Positions 1-9,610 of a stretch of DNA of 64,000 nt are shown here, piece after piece. The notes below the pieces were generated by a model that was not told the origin of the DNA, made no database searches, and saw only the letters and a program-made list of their open reading frames with translations. Each line of letters opens with the position of its first letter. Position 1 is the first letter of the stretch. Source of the stretch: Schistocephalus solidus (lineage: Eukaryota > Platyhelminthes > Cestoda > Diphyllobothriidea > Diphyllobothriidae); assembly GCA_017591395.1 (NCBI GenBank), contig WEDG01004483.1, positions 1-64,000 on the forward strand. Direction: 5' to 3'. The position numbers were made by a program, and so were the translations under genes.

Positions 1-1085
1 GCGGTATGATAGGCCCTTTATGTACGCTGATGATTTAAAAGTTGCCCATCGAGATAAACCGGCCGATCGCCACATCGTGCTTGAGCTCTTAAATAAGGAG
101 CTTCAAGCCTTCGCTCAGTGGTGTCGCACATGGTGCATTTTGCTTTCTTGGCACAAGTGCTCCGTTATGGTAAGTGGTGAAAACCATCAGCATCATCTAA
201 GCATAGACGGTCATGACCTAAATGTGCCCGGGGTTACAAAGGATCTGGGCATATCATATTCTAGTAGTCTTACTCTGTCAGAGCACTGCGCCTTGATTGT
301 CTCGAAAGCAAGCCAAACCACTTGGTTTATTCTCAGAAATTTTAAAACCATCAATATTAGGACCAGCCTTTATAGAATGTATGTCAGACCTAGTCTAGAA
401 TACTGCTCGTTTCTATTTAGCTTTATGCACGCGAGTGAACATAGGAATATAGAAACAGTCCAGCACTTATTAACTCAAAGATTTTTCGTTTCAGAGCACA
501 GAAACATGTCCTTCCAACAACGCTGTGAGCTTAAAAGCCTCGAGCCATTGTGGTTTCTTAGATTACAGAAGGGACTATTTTTACTGTTTAAACTTTTAAA
601 CAGTTTTACCTTGTAACCCCCTTAAATCCCTGAGGCAGCTCGTACAGGGAGAGCTGTCACTATTTATCTACATTCAGGACACCTTCCACTAATTTTGGGT
701 TCTGATTCTCTGGAAGGTCTCTTCCGTTTTGCTGGCGTCAACGGGCTCTCAATCCTAGGCCAGAAGTTAAACTGAAGGCAATATTGCTGGCTCTCCACTC
801 CGTTATCGGGTTATTCGTAAGTCGACAGCGAGCAGCCGTTCGCCAGCAAACCTGCTGCTAGTACAGAATACCAGATCCTCAAAACTGAAAGGAGAAGTAC
901 TACACCGTGCACCTGTGTCAATAATTCCCTGCCTGAACTTTAATCCGTTCAATAAGCTGCAGTTTTTTTCTCCTGAAAACACTTTAAATAACGATCAGAA
1001 GTTTTTTTCACTGACAGCTCGACCCCCTACTGTATATCCCTTTTGGCCTTGTTTGTAAACTGGCAATAAATAAATAAATAAATAA
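1..1085 (+). mobile_element. Family A non-LTR retrotransposon, 3' part (copy A1), window-truncated
   Basis: The window opens inside the reverse transcriptase of a CR1/Jockey-type element, just before the catalytic YADD box. Coding remnants run to about 616, followed by a 3' UTR that is nearly collinear with the second plus-strand copy at 7560-8185. The element ends in a TAAA-type microsatellite tail at about 1064-1085 (AATAAATAAATAAATAA), which doubles as a polyadenylation-like signal. Compared with the copy at 7560-7760, about 150 bp is missing at position 636. No target-site duplication can be seen because the 5' side lies outside the window. Confidence 0.8.
20..616 (+). pseudogene. Reverse transcriptase C-terminal fragment of family A
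   Basis: This is a 198-residue open stretch that starts at the RT active-site strand (FMYADDLKVAH, with the two catalytic aspartates) and continues through the thumb-like region characteristic of CR1/Jockey elements. Recognisable C-terminal landmarks are RMYVRPSLEYCSFLF and TQRFFVSEHRNMSFQQRCEL. The protein would copy element RNA at a nicked target site. The frame is open here, but the N-terminal RT and endonuclease are outside the window and the C-terminal end is lost in the 616-640 region. The ATG at 20 is only the first in-frame methionine, not a real start. The same region in copy A3 (7110-7544) is about as well preserved but carries different frameshifts, so both are independent dead copies. 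Confidence 0.8.
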
Positions 1086-1194
1086 TGCTACCTTATTCGT
1101 GTAACTTTGACCTAATTCTCTTATGGTTTATTGTTCTAAACGTGTACTTTTTTGAAATAATAGGGGTCCAGGAATCTTGGCGGTGATGTAGATG

Positions 1195-2300
1195 ATGTAG
1201 ATGATCAAGGACTCGAAGATCTTCGAGACTGCTGGTAGTGTATTTATTGGTCTAAAGTCGTCAAATGACGTAGGTCGGCCGTGTTTCGGAATAGGCAGTA
1301 TGTGCGATTCCTTCCATAAAGTAGGGAAAGTTTCACTTTCAAGAGCAAGATTAAATATCTTATACAGAAGGGACGGAAATATATCGTTTGCATCCGCCTT
1401 TAGAACGCTAACCGGGACGCCATCTGGTCCTGGACTGTAAGATTGACGAAAACGCCGAATGGCTACGGTCACGTCTCAGAGGGTAAAAAATATGGTTTCG
1501 AGGACGTTACCGGTCCAAACCCGGATGTTAGAAAAGGGGGTGACAGTATGTTCACTAAACGTTCTAGCCAAGAAAGCATTGAAGCTATCAGCATTCAACT
1601 TAGCGTCAGCTATTGGGTTTCCTAAGGCGTCTCGAAATACAGGGTGCTGCATTTTTCTCTGCGCTTTTACTGTGCGCGAAAAGAGTTTCGAAACATTTAA
1701 CGAAGGGTTTTCGGCAAAGTTAACCTCATCGGCTTGTCGTTTTTCGTCAGACAGCCTCTTAGCCTCTTCAAAGATTTTCTGGATCACGGGCAGGACGGAG
1801 GTGTCATTTTGTAGATGAAAACGACGGGAGAGTCTACGCAGTCTACGGCGGAATGATAAAGGGAGGTAGACTTCATCCTTGACATTAATTTTTTTCTTAC
1901 GGGGAACAAAACGAGAAATGAGTGGACCTAGAACTTTGTAAAAAGTATCAGTACAAACATTCACATCCAAACATACAAAGAAGTTAGTCCAGTCGTTGGA
2001 ATTTAGGTGTGTTAGCAATTCCCTCATATTTGCTGATCTGAAATCACGAAAAAAGCTATATTGTTTGGAAAACGTTTCAGCAGCCTCTAGTTCTAGTGTA
2101 GAAAGAACTATAGTATGATCAGAATTCTCAAGTGGATCTAAAGGTGACACTGACGATGGCTGACCACCTCTACAAAAAATAAGATCAAGTATGTTTGATC
2201 CTCGGGTAGGAAAATCAACTAGCTGGTCCCACATGCCTATATCTATGGCCTCAAGTAGGTCTTCGAACTTTGCAGGACCGGATATAGCCTCGTAATTAGT
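1195..2300 (-). mobile_element. Family A non-LTR retrotransposon, central fragment (copy A2), inverted relative to A1
   Basis: On the minus strand, from 2300 down to about 1195, the sequence encodes the end of the endonuclease (DQLVDFPTRGSNILDLIF and a SDHTIVL box), the linker (LRRLSRRFHLQND, DEVNFAENPSLNVSKLFSRT) and the first RT blocks (SPGPDGVPVSVLK, LPIPKHGRPTSFDDFRPINT). The linker and RT blocks are close to copy A3 at 6020-6550. The fragment stops at about 1195, before the catalytic RT motifs, so it is truncated on both sides. It lies tail-to-tail with A1. A frameshift near 1475 breaks the linker-to-RT frame. Open stretches are 1476-2234 and 1128-1472. Confidence 0.75.
1476..2234 (-). 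pseudogene. Endonuclease C-terminus and linker of family A ORF2
   Basis: This 252-residue open stretch begins within the apurinic-like endonuclease. It shows the fold-terminal blocks NILDLIFCRGG and ENSDHTIVLSTLELE, the SDH box that holds the catalytic histidine in this family. A basic linker follows (VPRKKKINVKDEVYLPLSFR, RRLRRLSRRF), then the block VNFAENPSLNVSKLFSRTVK that precedes the RT. The N-terminal half of the endonuclease is missing. Upstream codons to about 2295 stay in frame (PAKFEDLLEAIDIG) but have no start. The next block, beginning DVTVAIRR, is in a different frame from about 1472. Confidence 0.75.
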
Positions 2301-2535
2301 CAGGTGGATTTGTTTAAGTCACTTTCAGTCACTTTAAGTCACTTTATTGAAGGAAGTAGGATTTTGCCCTTGATCTCCGTATTCACATGCAAAAATGTCA
2401 CTAGTACAAACGTTTACAGTGATATATCTGACAAAATTAAAATGGAGGGTAATCGATATGTGTGGGCCAGGCGCAACCTGCCACTGTTTACGCAATCTTC
2501 ATTATATTGACAATAGTTTCTCAGAAAATGAGTAT

Positions 2536-3543
2536 CTAGTTTGAATTTAAATGTGTCAACAGTTTCCGAGAGGACCACCTCGTCAGGGAGTCCATTCCAT
2601 GCTCCAACGACCCAATTGAAAGGGGCTGCCCATTGAGAATGTATTGGTAGGAATCATCCTCCTCACTGGTCCTTCTGGTACGCAGTCTTAGGACCACACA
2701 CTTTCCAACGTTGAAATTTAAAGAGCCAACGAGCAGACCAGCTGCTAAAACGGTTGAGATCCTCTTGAAGTGTGTGCCTATCGAAATCAGATCTGATGAC
2801 CCTCCACAATTTAACATCATCTGCAAACATGATGGCGCTGCAATCCAGATCGTCGACACAGTCGTTGGTGTACACTAAGAAGAGTAACGGCCCTAATACC
2901 GAGCCTTGGGGGACACCACTTAGAACCGGAGTAGGTGTTGACTCCGAGGTATCGACGCACAGAGTTTGCAATCTATCTGTAAGAAAGTCTGTGATCCATG
3001 TCAGCAGCATTCCTCTTATGCCACTTTCAGATAATTTGAAGAGGAGACGTTTGTGTGGGACACTCTCAAACGCCTACTTGAAATCAGTGTATATGACGTC
3101 AACCCTACCATTTTCGTCCAGTGCACGAGTCCACTGCTCTGTGGAGAGTAATAAACTAGATAGACAGGAGCGATTCTGTCTGAAGCCATGCTGTAGATCT
3201 GAGAGTAATTGGTTTTCCTCATGGAACTTCATGGTTGCCTTCTTGACTATTGATTCCATTATTTACAGCAAATGGAGGTTAGGCTGACAGGCCGATAATT
3301 TTTGACATGAGATCGAGCACCACTCTTGTATATGGGGTATATATTTGCTGCCTTCCATTCGGAGGGCAGTTTCCCTGAGTCAAATGACGAATTGAATATA
3401 TGCGCTAGTGGTTTGGGCAGTTCGCTGGCCAGCTCGTTCAAGAACCTGGCCAGTATATCGTCCGGACCAGATGACTTCGCTTCTTTCAGATTTCGCAGTT
3501 CTAGTTCCACGAGAGGTTCCTGGAAGATTATATATTCAAGCAC
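2536..3543 (-). pseudogene. Reverse transcriptase of CR1-like element B, frameshifted
   Basis: Consecutive RT blocks lie in overlapping frames. At 3259-3543: SSGPDDILARFLNELA, LPSEWKAANIYPIYKSG and NYRPVSLTSICCK. At 3074-3259: LQHGFRQNRSCLSSLL and DVIYTDFK, with the first catalytic Asp followed by a stop. At 2663-3010: SGVPQGSVLGPLLFLVYTND and AIMFADDVKLWRVI, the FADD active site. At 2536-2859: LNFNVGKCVVLRLRTRR and the start of the C-terminal domain. All three catalytic aspartates remain, but at least three frame changes and one in-frame stop inactivate it. The order and spacing match the relative at 17561-18409. Confidence 0.8.
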
Positions 3544-3691
3544 TGGACCGGCGTCTATAACAGCACTGTTGACGTGGTCAAGCTGAAGTTCCGGTTCTCT
3601 AGTGAAAACTGAGGCAAAAAAAACCGACTTAAGTACTCAGTTTTGTCGCAATTTTCCACGACTTCAACACCATTCTCATCCATAAGTGCTG

Positions 3692-4201
3692 CTACTGGGT
3701 CCTTGTTTTTAGTCGGCTTTTGATATAATGGAATAAAATGTTTGGTTTATATTCAGCCTGTTGAATAATTCTTGATTCATAGTTCTTCCTTGCCTGACGA
3801 ATCATTCTTTTAACAGCCTTTCTTTGATGACGAAATTCTTTGAGATGCTCGGCTGACCCTGTTTGCCTGAATACCTTCCATTTTTTATTCTTTTTCTTTT
3901 GCTGCCTGTTACGTTCTCTTGTTAACCAGGCGGGGCGACTATTCTTTTTTTGCACCTTCACTTGACAAAAGCGTTCAATCAGATCGAGTGAGACTGTCTT
4001 AAATGATCGCCAGTCATCCTCTGGATTCCTTTTAAGCAAACAATCCCATCTCATAGACATCAGTTCTTTCCTCATCGCGTTAAAATCAGCCTTCCATATA
4101 TTTTGCTTGCATTCCGTTTTATTCTGGTGCTGAGAATAAAGTGAGTAATCCAACATCAGCTTAGTATGGTCACTCTTACCGAGGGGTGCAATAGAATACA
4201 C
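3692..4201 (-). pseudogene. Linker between endonuclease and RT of element B
   Basis: This 169-residue open stretch starts at the end of the endonuclease (APLGKSDHTKLMLDYSLY, the SDH box). It continues through a very basic segment (RERNRQQKKKNKKWKVFRQT, HQRKAVKRMIRQARKNYE) typical of CR1-type ORF2 linkers, and ends at the block NILFHYIKSRLKTRTQ that precedes the RT. The linker probably contacts nucleic acid, but its function is not defined in the family. It is separated from the upstream endonuclease by stop codons and from the downstream RT by a gap of about 150 bp (3544-3691) that still encodes recognisable but frameshifted residues. Confidence 0.7.
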
Positions 4202-4255
4202 TTCATCAATGCTAGAGAAGTCCTTCTTAAATACAAGGTCCAGGTAATTTGCTCT

Positions 4256-5058
4256 CTAGTTCTCTCTTAATCTCGTTTGTATGTCAACCTTCTGTACCAG
4301 AGGTTGGTTGAGAGTGAGATCCATTAGCTTGTGGCCGAAGGAAGCTGGTGCACCATCAACTGTCAGATTTACCCAGTCTACTATAGGTGCATTGAAATCT
4401 CCAGCAATAAGCACCTCCTGGTGACTTGCTACTTCCTTGAGCAGATGGAGGAGGGACTCATCAGCTGCACTTGGAATGTTCTTTGGTCTGTAGACTGTCA
4501 AGAATTTAGGTTCTGTGAACAATCCCTTTTAATCTTTATCCAGAGGAATTCATATTCAAGGAAGATAACGGGTGGTCGTTCGACTGCCGAGATTCCTGTC
4601 CTACCATATACGGCCACTCCTCCTCCCTTTCTATTTTCTCGGTCTTTTCGAAAAAGTTGGTATCCATCTATCGAAACCTCGCTATCCGCGATTTCTGCTT
4701 TGAGCCACGTTTCCGTAATGGCAACGATATCAGGGGTTCGGTCGGAAACTAATGCTTTGAGTTCATCTACTTTCGATAGGAGACTCTGAGCATTGGTATA
4801 CAAACATCTCAATTTAGACTGGGTAACTCCTCCATATAGACTTCTGTGCGATTTGCGCGATTGAATACTAGAGTCTGTCATTGTTTTCCAAGATGAAGTT
4901 GTGTCCATCCCGCCGACGCTGAGTTCTGATGAGTGGTCCTCATCCGAGTTCTGGAGCACCTTCTTTATATTATTCAAGTTCTGTACAGTTGGGTACATCG
5001 TATTTAGTGTCCTCCGTCTCGGCGAGAATCCACCTTGATTATGTACGGGGTCTGCCAT
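4256..5058 (-). pseudogene. Endonuclease domain of CR1-like element B (one frameshift)
   Basis: The best start is Met at 5058 (MADPVHNQGGFSPRRR), followed by about 80 residues of low-complexity hydrophilic sequence. The exonuclease-endonuclease-phosphatase fold follows: LRCLYTNAQSLLSKVDEL, DIVAITETWLK (catalytic Glu), DGYQLFRKDRENRKGGGVAV and, after a frameshift near 4510, LIAGDFNAPIVDW with the catalytic Asp and Asn. The protein would nick target DNA to prime reverse transcription. The stretch 4498-5058 is one frame of 186 codons, and 4256-4522 continues in another. The final SDH box is at about 4165 in the next open stretch (GKSDHTKLMLDYS). Confidence 0.8.
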
Positions 5059-5100
5059 AAGAAAGACCTCTTTATCACTTCTTTATACTAATAAGTTTTC

Positions 5101-6015
5101 TCAAGCACGTATAAAGTTCCTAAGTTATAATTTCGGAAAAACATTTTTCGCCGAATATTATTTGCCTGATTTTTCCTTAGTTTACCAAATTAAAGCCTCC
5201 TCCTAGCAAAAATGAGAACGAAAATCCCAGCTCGTCGCAAGCTCTCAGCCATTGCACCGAAGCGTTTCTTGGTTGCATTTAGTAGTCACAGCAGTGATAT
5301 GCATATGCAACCAGTTGTTAAAGCTAAGCAGCTTGATCTCTCTGCTTTTTTTAAATTGTAATGATTTTATTTTAAAGTTTGGATCAGTACTCTCTATATT
5401 GGGGAATTTATTCGACGTTGACATCTCTGCCTTTCCCTCTCAGAAATGTTAGCATCTGGATTCTCTCGTCCATGCGGTTGCCAGTGAAACATTATACCGA
5501 CAGGAAAGAAATTATTTTTTTTTAAAAAAATGTTTCCCTGAGACAGACGACTTATTGACGTTGTCGTAGACTTCCCTTACTCGTGCGGTTTCAACTTCAA
5601 AATAGCGGAAGCCAAACGCCTCTCCTCACGTAGCAAAAGTCCACCTATGTTAGTCACCCTTTTTTCAACAATCGAGGTTGACTCCATCTTTGCGCAACGA
5701 GGTCACATTTCTCGTTATCTAGAAGTTGCAAAATGTTTCCTTTGTCGAGATCTTTCACCGATGGAGCGAAGGAATGTGTCTTATTTCTTGCATAGGTCTT
5801 CGGCCTCTCAATCCATTATCCATAAGTCTGGTCATGGCTATTCAAACCATAAAAAAGATGGTTCAGCAATCTCCTATAGTGTTCGGTTCAAAAACCTTAA
5901 CTTCACCTCCAGCTTTTCTTTCAAAGAATCCATTAACGCTTTCGTCCTCGCAAATAGGAATTTCAAACGCAGTAGCTATCAGCCATGTTGTAAGCCCGCC
6001 TTTTATGTCAGTTAA
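5101..6015. other. Unassigned 0.9 kb between elements B and A3
   Basis: The plus strand has a short ORF from 5212 (MRTKIPARRKLSAIAPKRF, 49 codons) and serine-rich open stretches at 5647-6015 and from 5726. The latter runs without a stop into the family A coding block at 6016. A phrase IAEAKRLS near 5602-5625 resembles the linker text EEAKRLSDEKR of copy A2. Part of this stretch may therefore be older family A sequence split by inserted DNA, or a weak ORF1 remnant. I cannot assign a domain. The minus-strand 5' limit of B is also not visible here. Confidence 0.35.
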
Positions 6016-6018
6016 TCC

Positions 6019-6936
6019 ATCTAAGCGACTAGCTGAAGAGGTTAACTTTGCCGAAAACCCTTCGTACAATGTTGCAAAACTCTTTTCGCGGACTGTAAAA
6101 TCGCAGAGAAAAACTCAGTACCCTGTACTTCGAGATGCTTTTGGAAACCCTATAGCTGACGCTAAGTTGACGGCTGATAGCTTCAATGCTTTCTTGTCTA
6201 GAACTTTCAGTGAACATTCGGTCCCCCCCTTTCCAAACGTCCGGGTTTGGACCGGTAACGTCCTCTGGGACGTAACCGTAGCCATTCGGCGTTCTCGCCA
6301 ATCTTACAGTCCTGGACCAGATGGCGTCCCGGTCAGCGTTCTAAAGGCGGATGCAAATGATATATTTCCGTCACTTCTGTATAAGATATTCAATCTTGCT
6401 CTTGAAAGTGAAACCTTCCCTATTTTATGGAAGGAATCGCACATTTTGCCTATACCCAAACACGGCAGAACTACGTCATTTGACGACTTTAGGCCAATAA
6501 ATACACTGCCAGCAGCCTCGAAGATATTAGAGACCTTGATTAAAGACAAGTTGATGCGTCACCTAACAGAGAATAACCCTACTTAATGCGGCTCAGCATG
6601 GGTTTCTCGAAAAAAAGATCTTGTGACACCTGCCAGCTCTCTTACTTTGATCATGTGCTACAATCTAGAGATAGTGGTTTTGCAATTTACACCGTTTATT
6701 TCGACTTCACGAAGGCTTTTGATCGTGTTGACCACGATCTCCTCCTGCTGAAACTTACCTCCTTCGGCATAGGTAACAAGCTTCTAACTTTAATATCCTC
6801 CTATTTGAATGATCGCGCACAACGGGTAAAAATTTCCGATGTTATCTCCAACCCCACGCACGTGAGGAGTGGCGTTATTCAGGGTAGTGTACTCGGCCCG
6901 CTTCTATTTTTGCCTTTTTGTGAACGATGTTCCTGA
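6019..6936 (+). pseudogene. Linker and reverse transcriptase of family A copy A3
   Basis: From 6019 the open frame encodes the pre-RT linker (VNFAENPSYNVAKLFSRTVK, SFNAFLSRTFSEHS) and RT blocks SPGPDGVPVSVLK, WKESHILPIPKHGR and FDDFRPINTLPAASK. It closes at 6586. The next frame (6586-6936) supplies CQLSYFDHVLQSRDSGF, TVYFDFTKAFDRVDHDLL (first catalytic Asp), ISSYLNDRAQRV and IQGSVLGPLLFL, then shifts again. The active-site strand FMYADD is found at about 6958-6977 in broken frame. At least three frameshifts separate these blocks. The ORF begins at 5726, upstream of recognised homology, so the family-derived part starts at about 6019 and not at that ATG. Confidence 0.8.
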
Positions 6937-7109
6937 TTGTTTTCAGTATGGTAGGCCCTTCATGTACGCTGATGATTTTAAAAAGTTGCCTATCGTTATA
7001 AACCGGTCGATCGCCACATTGTGCTTGAGCTCTTAAAAAGGATCTTCAAGCCTTCGCTCAGTGGTGTCGCACATGGCGCCTTTCGCTCTCTTGGCACAAA
7101 TGCTCCGTT

Positions 7110-7843
7110 ATGTTTATTTGTGACAACCATCAGCCTCATCTAAGCATAGATGGTCATGACTTAAATGTGCCCGGGTTTATAACGGATCTGGGCATATCAT
7201 ATTCTAGTAGTCTTAATCTGTCAGAGCACTGCGCCCTGATTGTCTCTAAAGCACGCCAAACCACTGGGTTTATTCTCAGAAATTTTAAAACCCTCAATAT
7301 TAGGACCAGCCTTTATAAAATTTATGTCAGACCTAGTCTGGAATACTGCTCGTTTCTATTTAGCCTTCTGCACGCGAGTGAACGGAGGAAGATAGAATCA
7401 GTCCAGCACTTCTTTACTAAAAGAGTTATTACTTCAGAGCACAGAAAATTGTCCTACCAACAACGATGTGAGCTTACAAGCCTCGACCCGTTGTGGCTTC
7501 GTAGATTACAGAAGGGACTATTATTTACTGTTCAAGCTTTTTAAACGGTTTTACCTTTAACCCCCTTACATCCCTGAGGCAGCTCGACCACTGTCGGCGC
7601 ACCAATCATAGAGATGTATTCTTATTTCTTCCTTTGGCACGCACCGTTAAATACCGTCAGTTTTTTTCGGTAAATGCTATAGCAATCTGGAATAAACTAC
7701 CCAGAAGTATTAAAATTCAGCAAAACTATCCTTTGTTTACGAGAGCTGTCACTAGTTTTCTACATTCAGGACACCTTCCGCGAATTTTGGGTGCTGATTC
7801 TCTGGAAGCTCTTTTCCGTTCTGATGGCGTCCACGGACTCTGA
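7110..7843 (+). pseudogene. C-terminal RT region of family A copy A3
   Basis: The frame at 7110-7544 encodes the post-catalytic region (DGHDLNVPGFITDLGISYSS, TSLYKIYVRPSLEYCSF, KLSYQQRCELTSLDPLWLRR). It is collinear with A1 at 200-560. A second frame (7634-7843) encodes the final block, PLARTVKYRQFFSVNAIAIW with NKLPRSIKIQQNYPLFTRAV, the usual W-N-x-L-P ending of CR1/Jockey polyproteins. The frame break at about 7540 is caused by an indel in a T-rich run. The second block is the piece missing from A1. Confidence 0.75.
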
Positions 7844-8809
7844 ATCCTATGCCGGACTTCATGCTGAAGGCAATATTGCTGGCTCTGTAGTCCGTAATCG
7901 GGTTATTCCTCAGTCTACAGCTAGCAGCCGCTCGCCAGCATACTTGCTGCTAGTACAGAAGACCAGATCCACAACACCGAAAGGAGAAGTACTACACTGT
8001 GCACCTGTGTCAACACTTCCCTGTCCTAAACTTTAATCTGTTCAACAAGCTGCAGTTTTTTCTCCTGAAAATACCTTAAAGAACGATCAGGAGTTTTTTT
8101 CACTGTCAGCTGGACCCCTAACTGTATATATCCCTTTTGACCTTGCCTGTAAACTGGCAATAAATAAAATAATAATAATAATAAAGTGCCAAGACCGACT
8201 GCTTCTCCGTTTCAAAGTAGTTTTCCTTGTATTCCTACTGTTGACTTAGTCCACAAAACTGGGTCAAGTCCGCCTCGTTCCCATTTCACACTACCCACTC
8301 CGGTCTCTGATGTTCAATCTACTAAACTTATCAATAACCTGGGCAAGTTTAAGTATGCTCCTAACTAAAGTACAAAAAAAGAAAACCGTCATTAAAGTTG
8401 GGCAACCTCTTAACCCTCCAGCATCTACCATACATACCCGAAATTTCCTTAGAAAATATCCCAACCAATCAACTTCTCAGGCTCCCCAAATTATTAACTC
8501 TACCCCTTACGGTTAACAGTTTTCAAAACAATTTGTTCCATTTTCAAATCTTATTCTCCCCCCATATTATTCCAATATTCCTCAAAATCCTATTTTAAGG
8601 CCGGCTAATTTCGCTAACGCAGAAAATAGCCTTCCTCTCAATGGATACCACCCAAATATATTTCGCCACAAAAATCCTAATTTAGTTAGCAGTAACAACT
8701 TAACTAATTTTCGACAGCAGCAAATTTACTTTCCGCCCGCACCTTCCTCTCTTCAGTTTACATCCCCACCACCAAGTCTTCATTTTTTATAAATAACGAT
8801 AACCCTAGT

Positions 8810-9500
8810 TTGGATACTCGAACTACACTAGATGTCATATTACTTAATGCTAGATCTGTTTTAAATAAGATGGGTCAACTGAGAGCCATTGCTTTCGAGT
8901 TAATGCCCGATGTATTATGTGGAACTGAATGTTTGACCCATCCCTTTAATTTCCGACTCTTTGCTTGTCATAGACCAGTATGATCACTACCGTCAAGACT
9001 TCTTAAGCAAGCGTGGTTGTAGTTGTCTTCTATAAATTAAAGCTTCGTTTAAGCACTTCCAGATTGATCTTAATGTTACACCATTCTCTGGTAAATACAT
9101 TTAGCATCCATTTTCCTGTTGTTCCGGCAAAAGGCGATTCTCGGATGTATTTACAACCCGCCTAATTCATCATCCGATGATGATGCAAAACTTTGTGAAA
9201 TTTTTAAATTGGGTTCAGAGTCCAATTCTAACATTCAAATAATGACTGGGGTTTTTACCTGGGTTTTGAAGTCCAATTTTAACATTAAAATAAACGCTGG
9301 GGATTTTAATTTTCCTGAAATTGACTGGATTTTGAAATTTTGTTTACCCAAATTTTAGCCTTTACTCGATATCATTAATGTTTCTTATTGATCCCAGCTT
9401 GCCCGTTCTTCAACGAGAGACAAGCATATTTTAGACTTGATTTTCACAAACGACATTGCCCCCCCTCTTCGTTGGTTTTTAGCAGGGCCTCTTCCAAAGT
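8810..9500 (+). pseudogene. Decayed endonuclease of host element C
   Basis: Recognisable pieces in changing frames are DVILLNARSVLNKMGQLRAI near 8828, FELMPDVLCGTE near 8900, and AILGCIYNPPNSSSDDDAKL with CEIFKLGSESN (ORF 9119-9358). The catalytic-box phrase NAGDFNFPEIDW lies at about 9292-9330, and LDLIFTNDIAP at about 9434. The endonuclease would nick genomic DNA for target-primed reverse transcription. A local imperfect duplication of roughly 65 bp just before the GDFN box (about 9214-9285 against 9271-9335) repeats the phrases SNIQIMTG and FNIKINAG. Stops at 8960-9060 show it is non-functional. The sister element D (13485-14060) has the same layout in a better state. Confidence 0.7.
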
Positions 9501-9610
9501 GACCATACACTAAGTCACTGTTGCCTTCCGATTGTTTCATCGAAATGGCTAGCGCCATTCCTACCTATTATGCTTTTGATCTTGCAGATATGAGCTAAAT
9601 TAACAAATTT

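Larger units (their letters stand above)
2312..5100 (-). mobile_element. CR1-like non-LTR retrotransposon B, nearly full-length ORF2 but decayed
   Basis: Read on the minus strand, this element has in order an N-terminal extension (from Met at 5058), an endonuclease, a basic linker, an RT, a C-terminal domain and a 3' tail. The last coding block (AWNGLPDEVVLSETVDTFKF, at about 2590-2530 in broken frame) is the standard CR1 C-terminus. The 3' end carries AATAAA at about 2344-2349, embedded in 9-10 nt repeats of an AAGTGACTT-like unit (2312-2350). Between 2615 and 2630 the frame jumps from QYILNGQPLSI directly to AWNGLP. About 500 bp present in the related copy at 17561-18260 is therefore missing. 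Several frameshifts and stops make it inactive. Confidence 0.8.
6016..8185 (+). mobile_element. Family A non-LTR retrotransposon, 5'-truncated copy A3
   Basis: Homology to the family starts at the linker block EEVNFAENPSYNVAKLFSRT (about 6022) and runs through the whole RT, the C-terminal region and the 3' UTR. It ends in an A/T-rich microsatellite tail (AATAAATAAAATAATAATAA) at about 8158-8183. The 3' UTR is collinear with 640-1085. Coding is split among frames at 5726-6586, 6586-6936, 7110-7544 and 7634-7843, so it is a dead copy. It is the most complete reference for the family in this window and shows the segment deleted from A1 (about 7587-7737). Confidence 0.8.
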
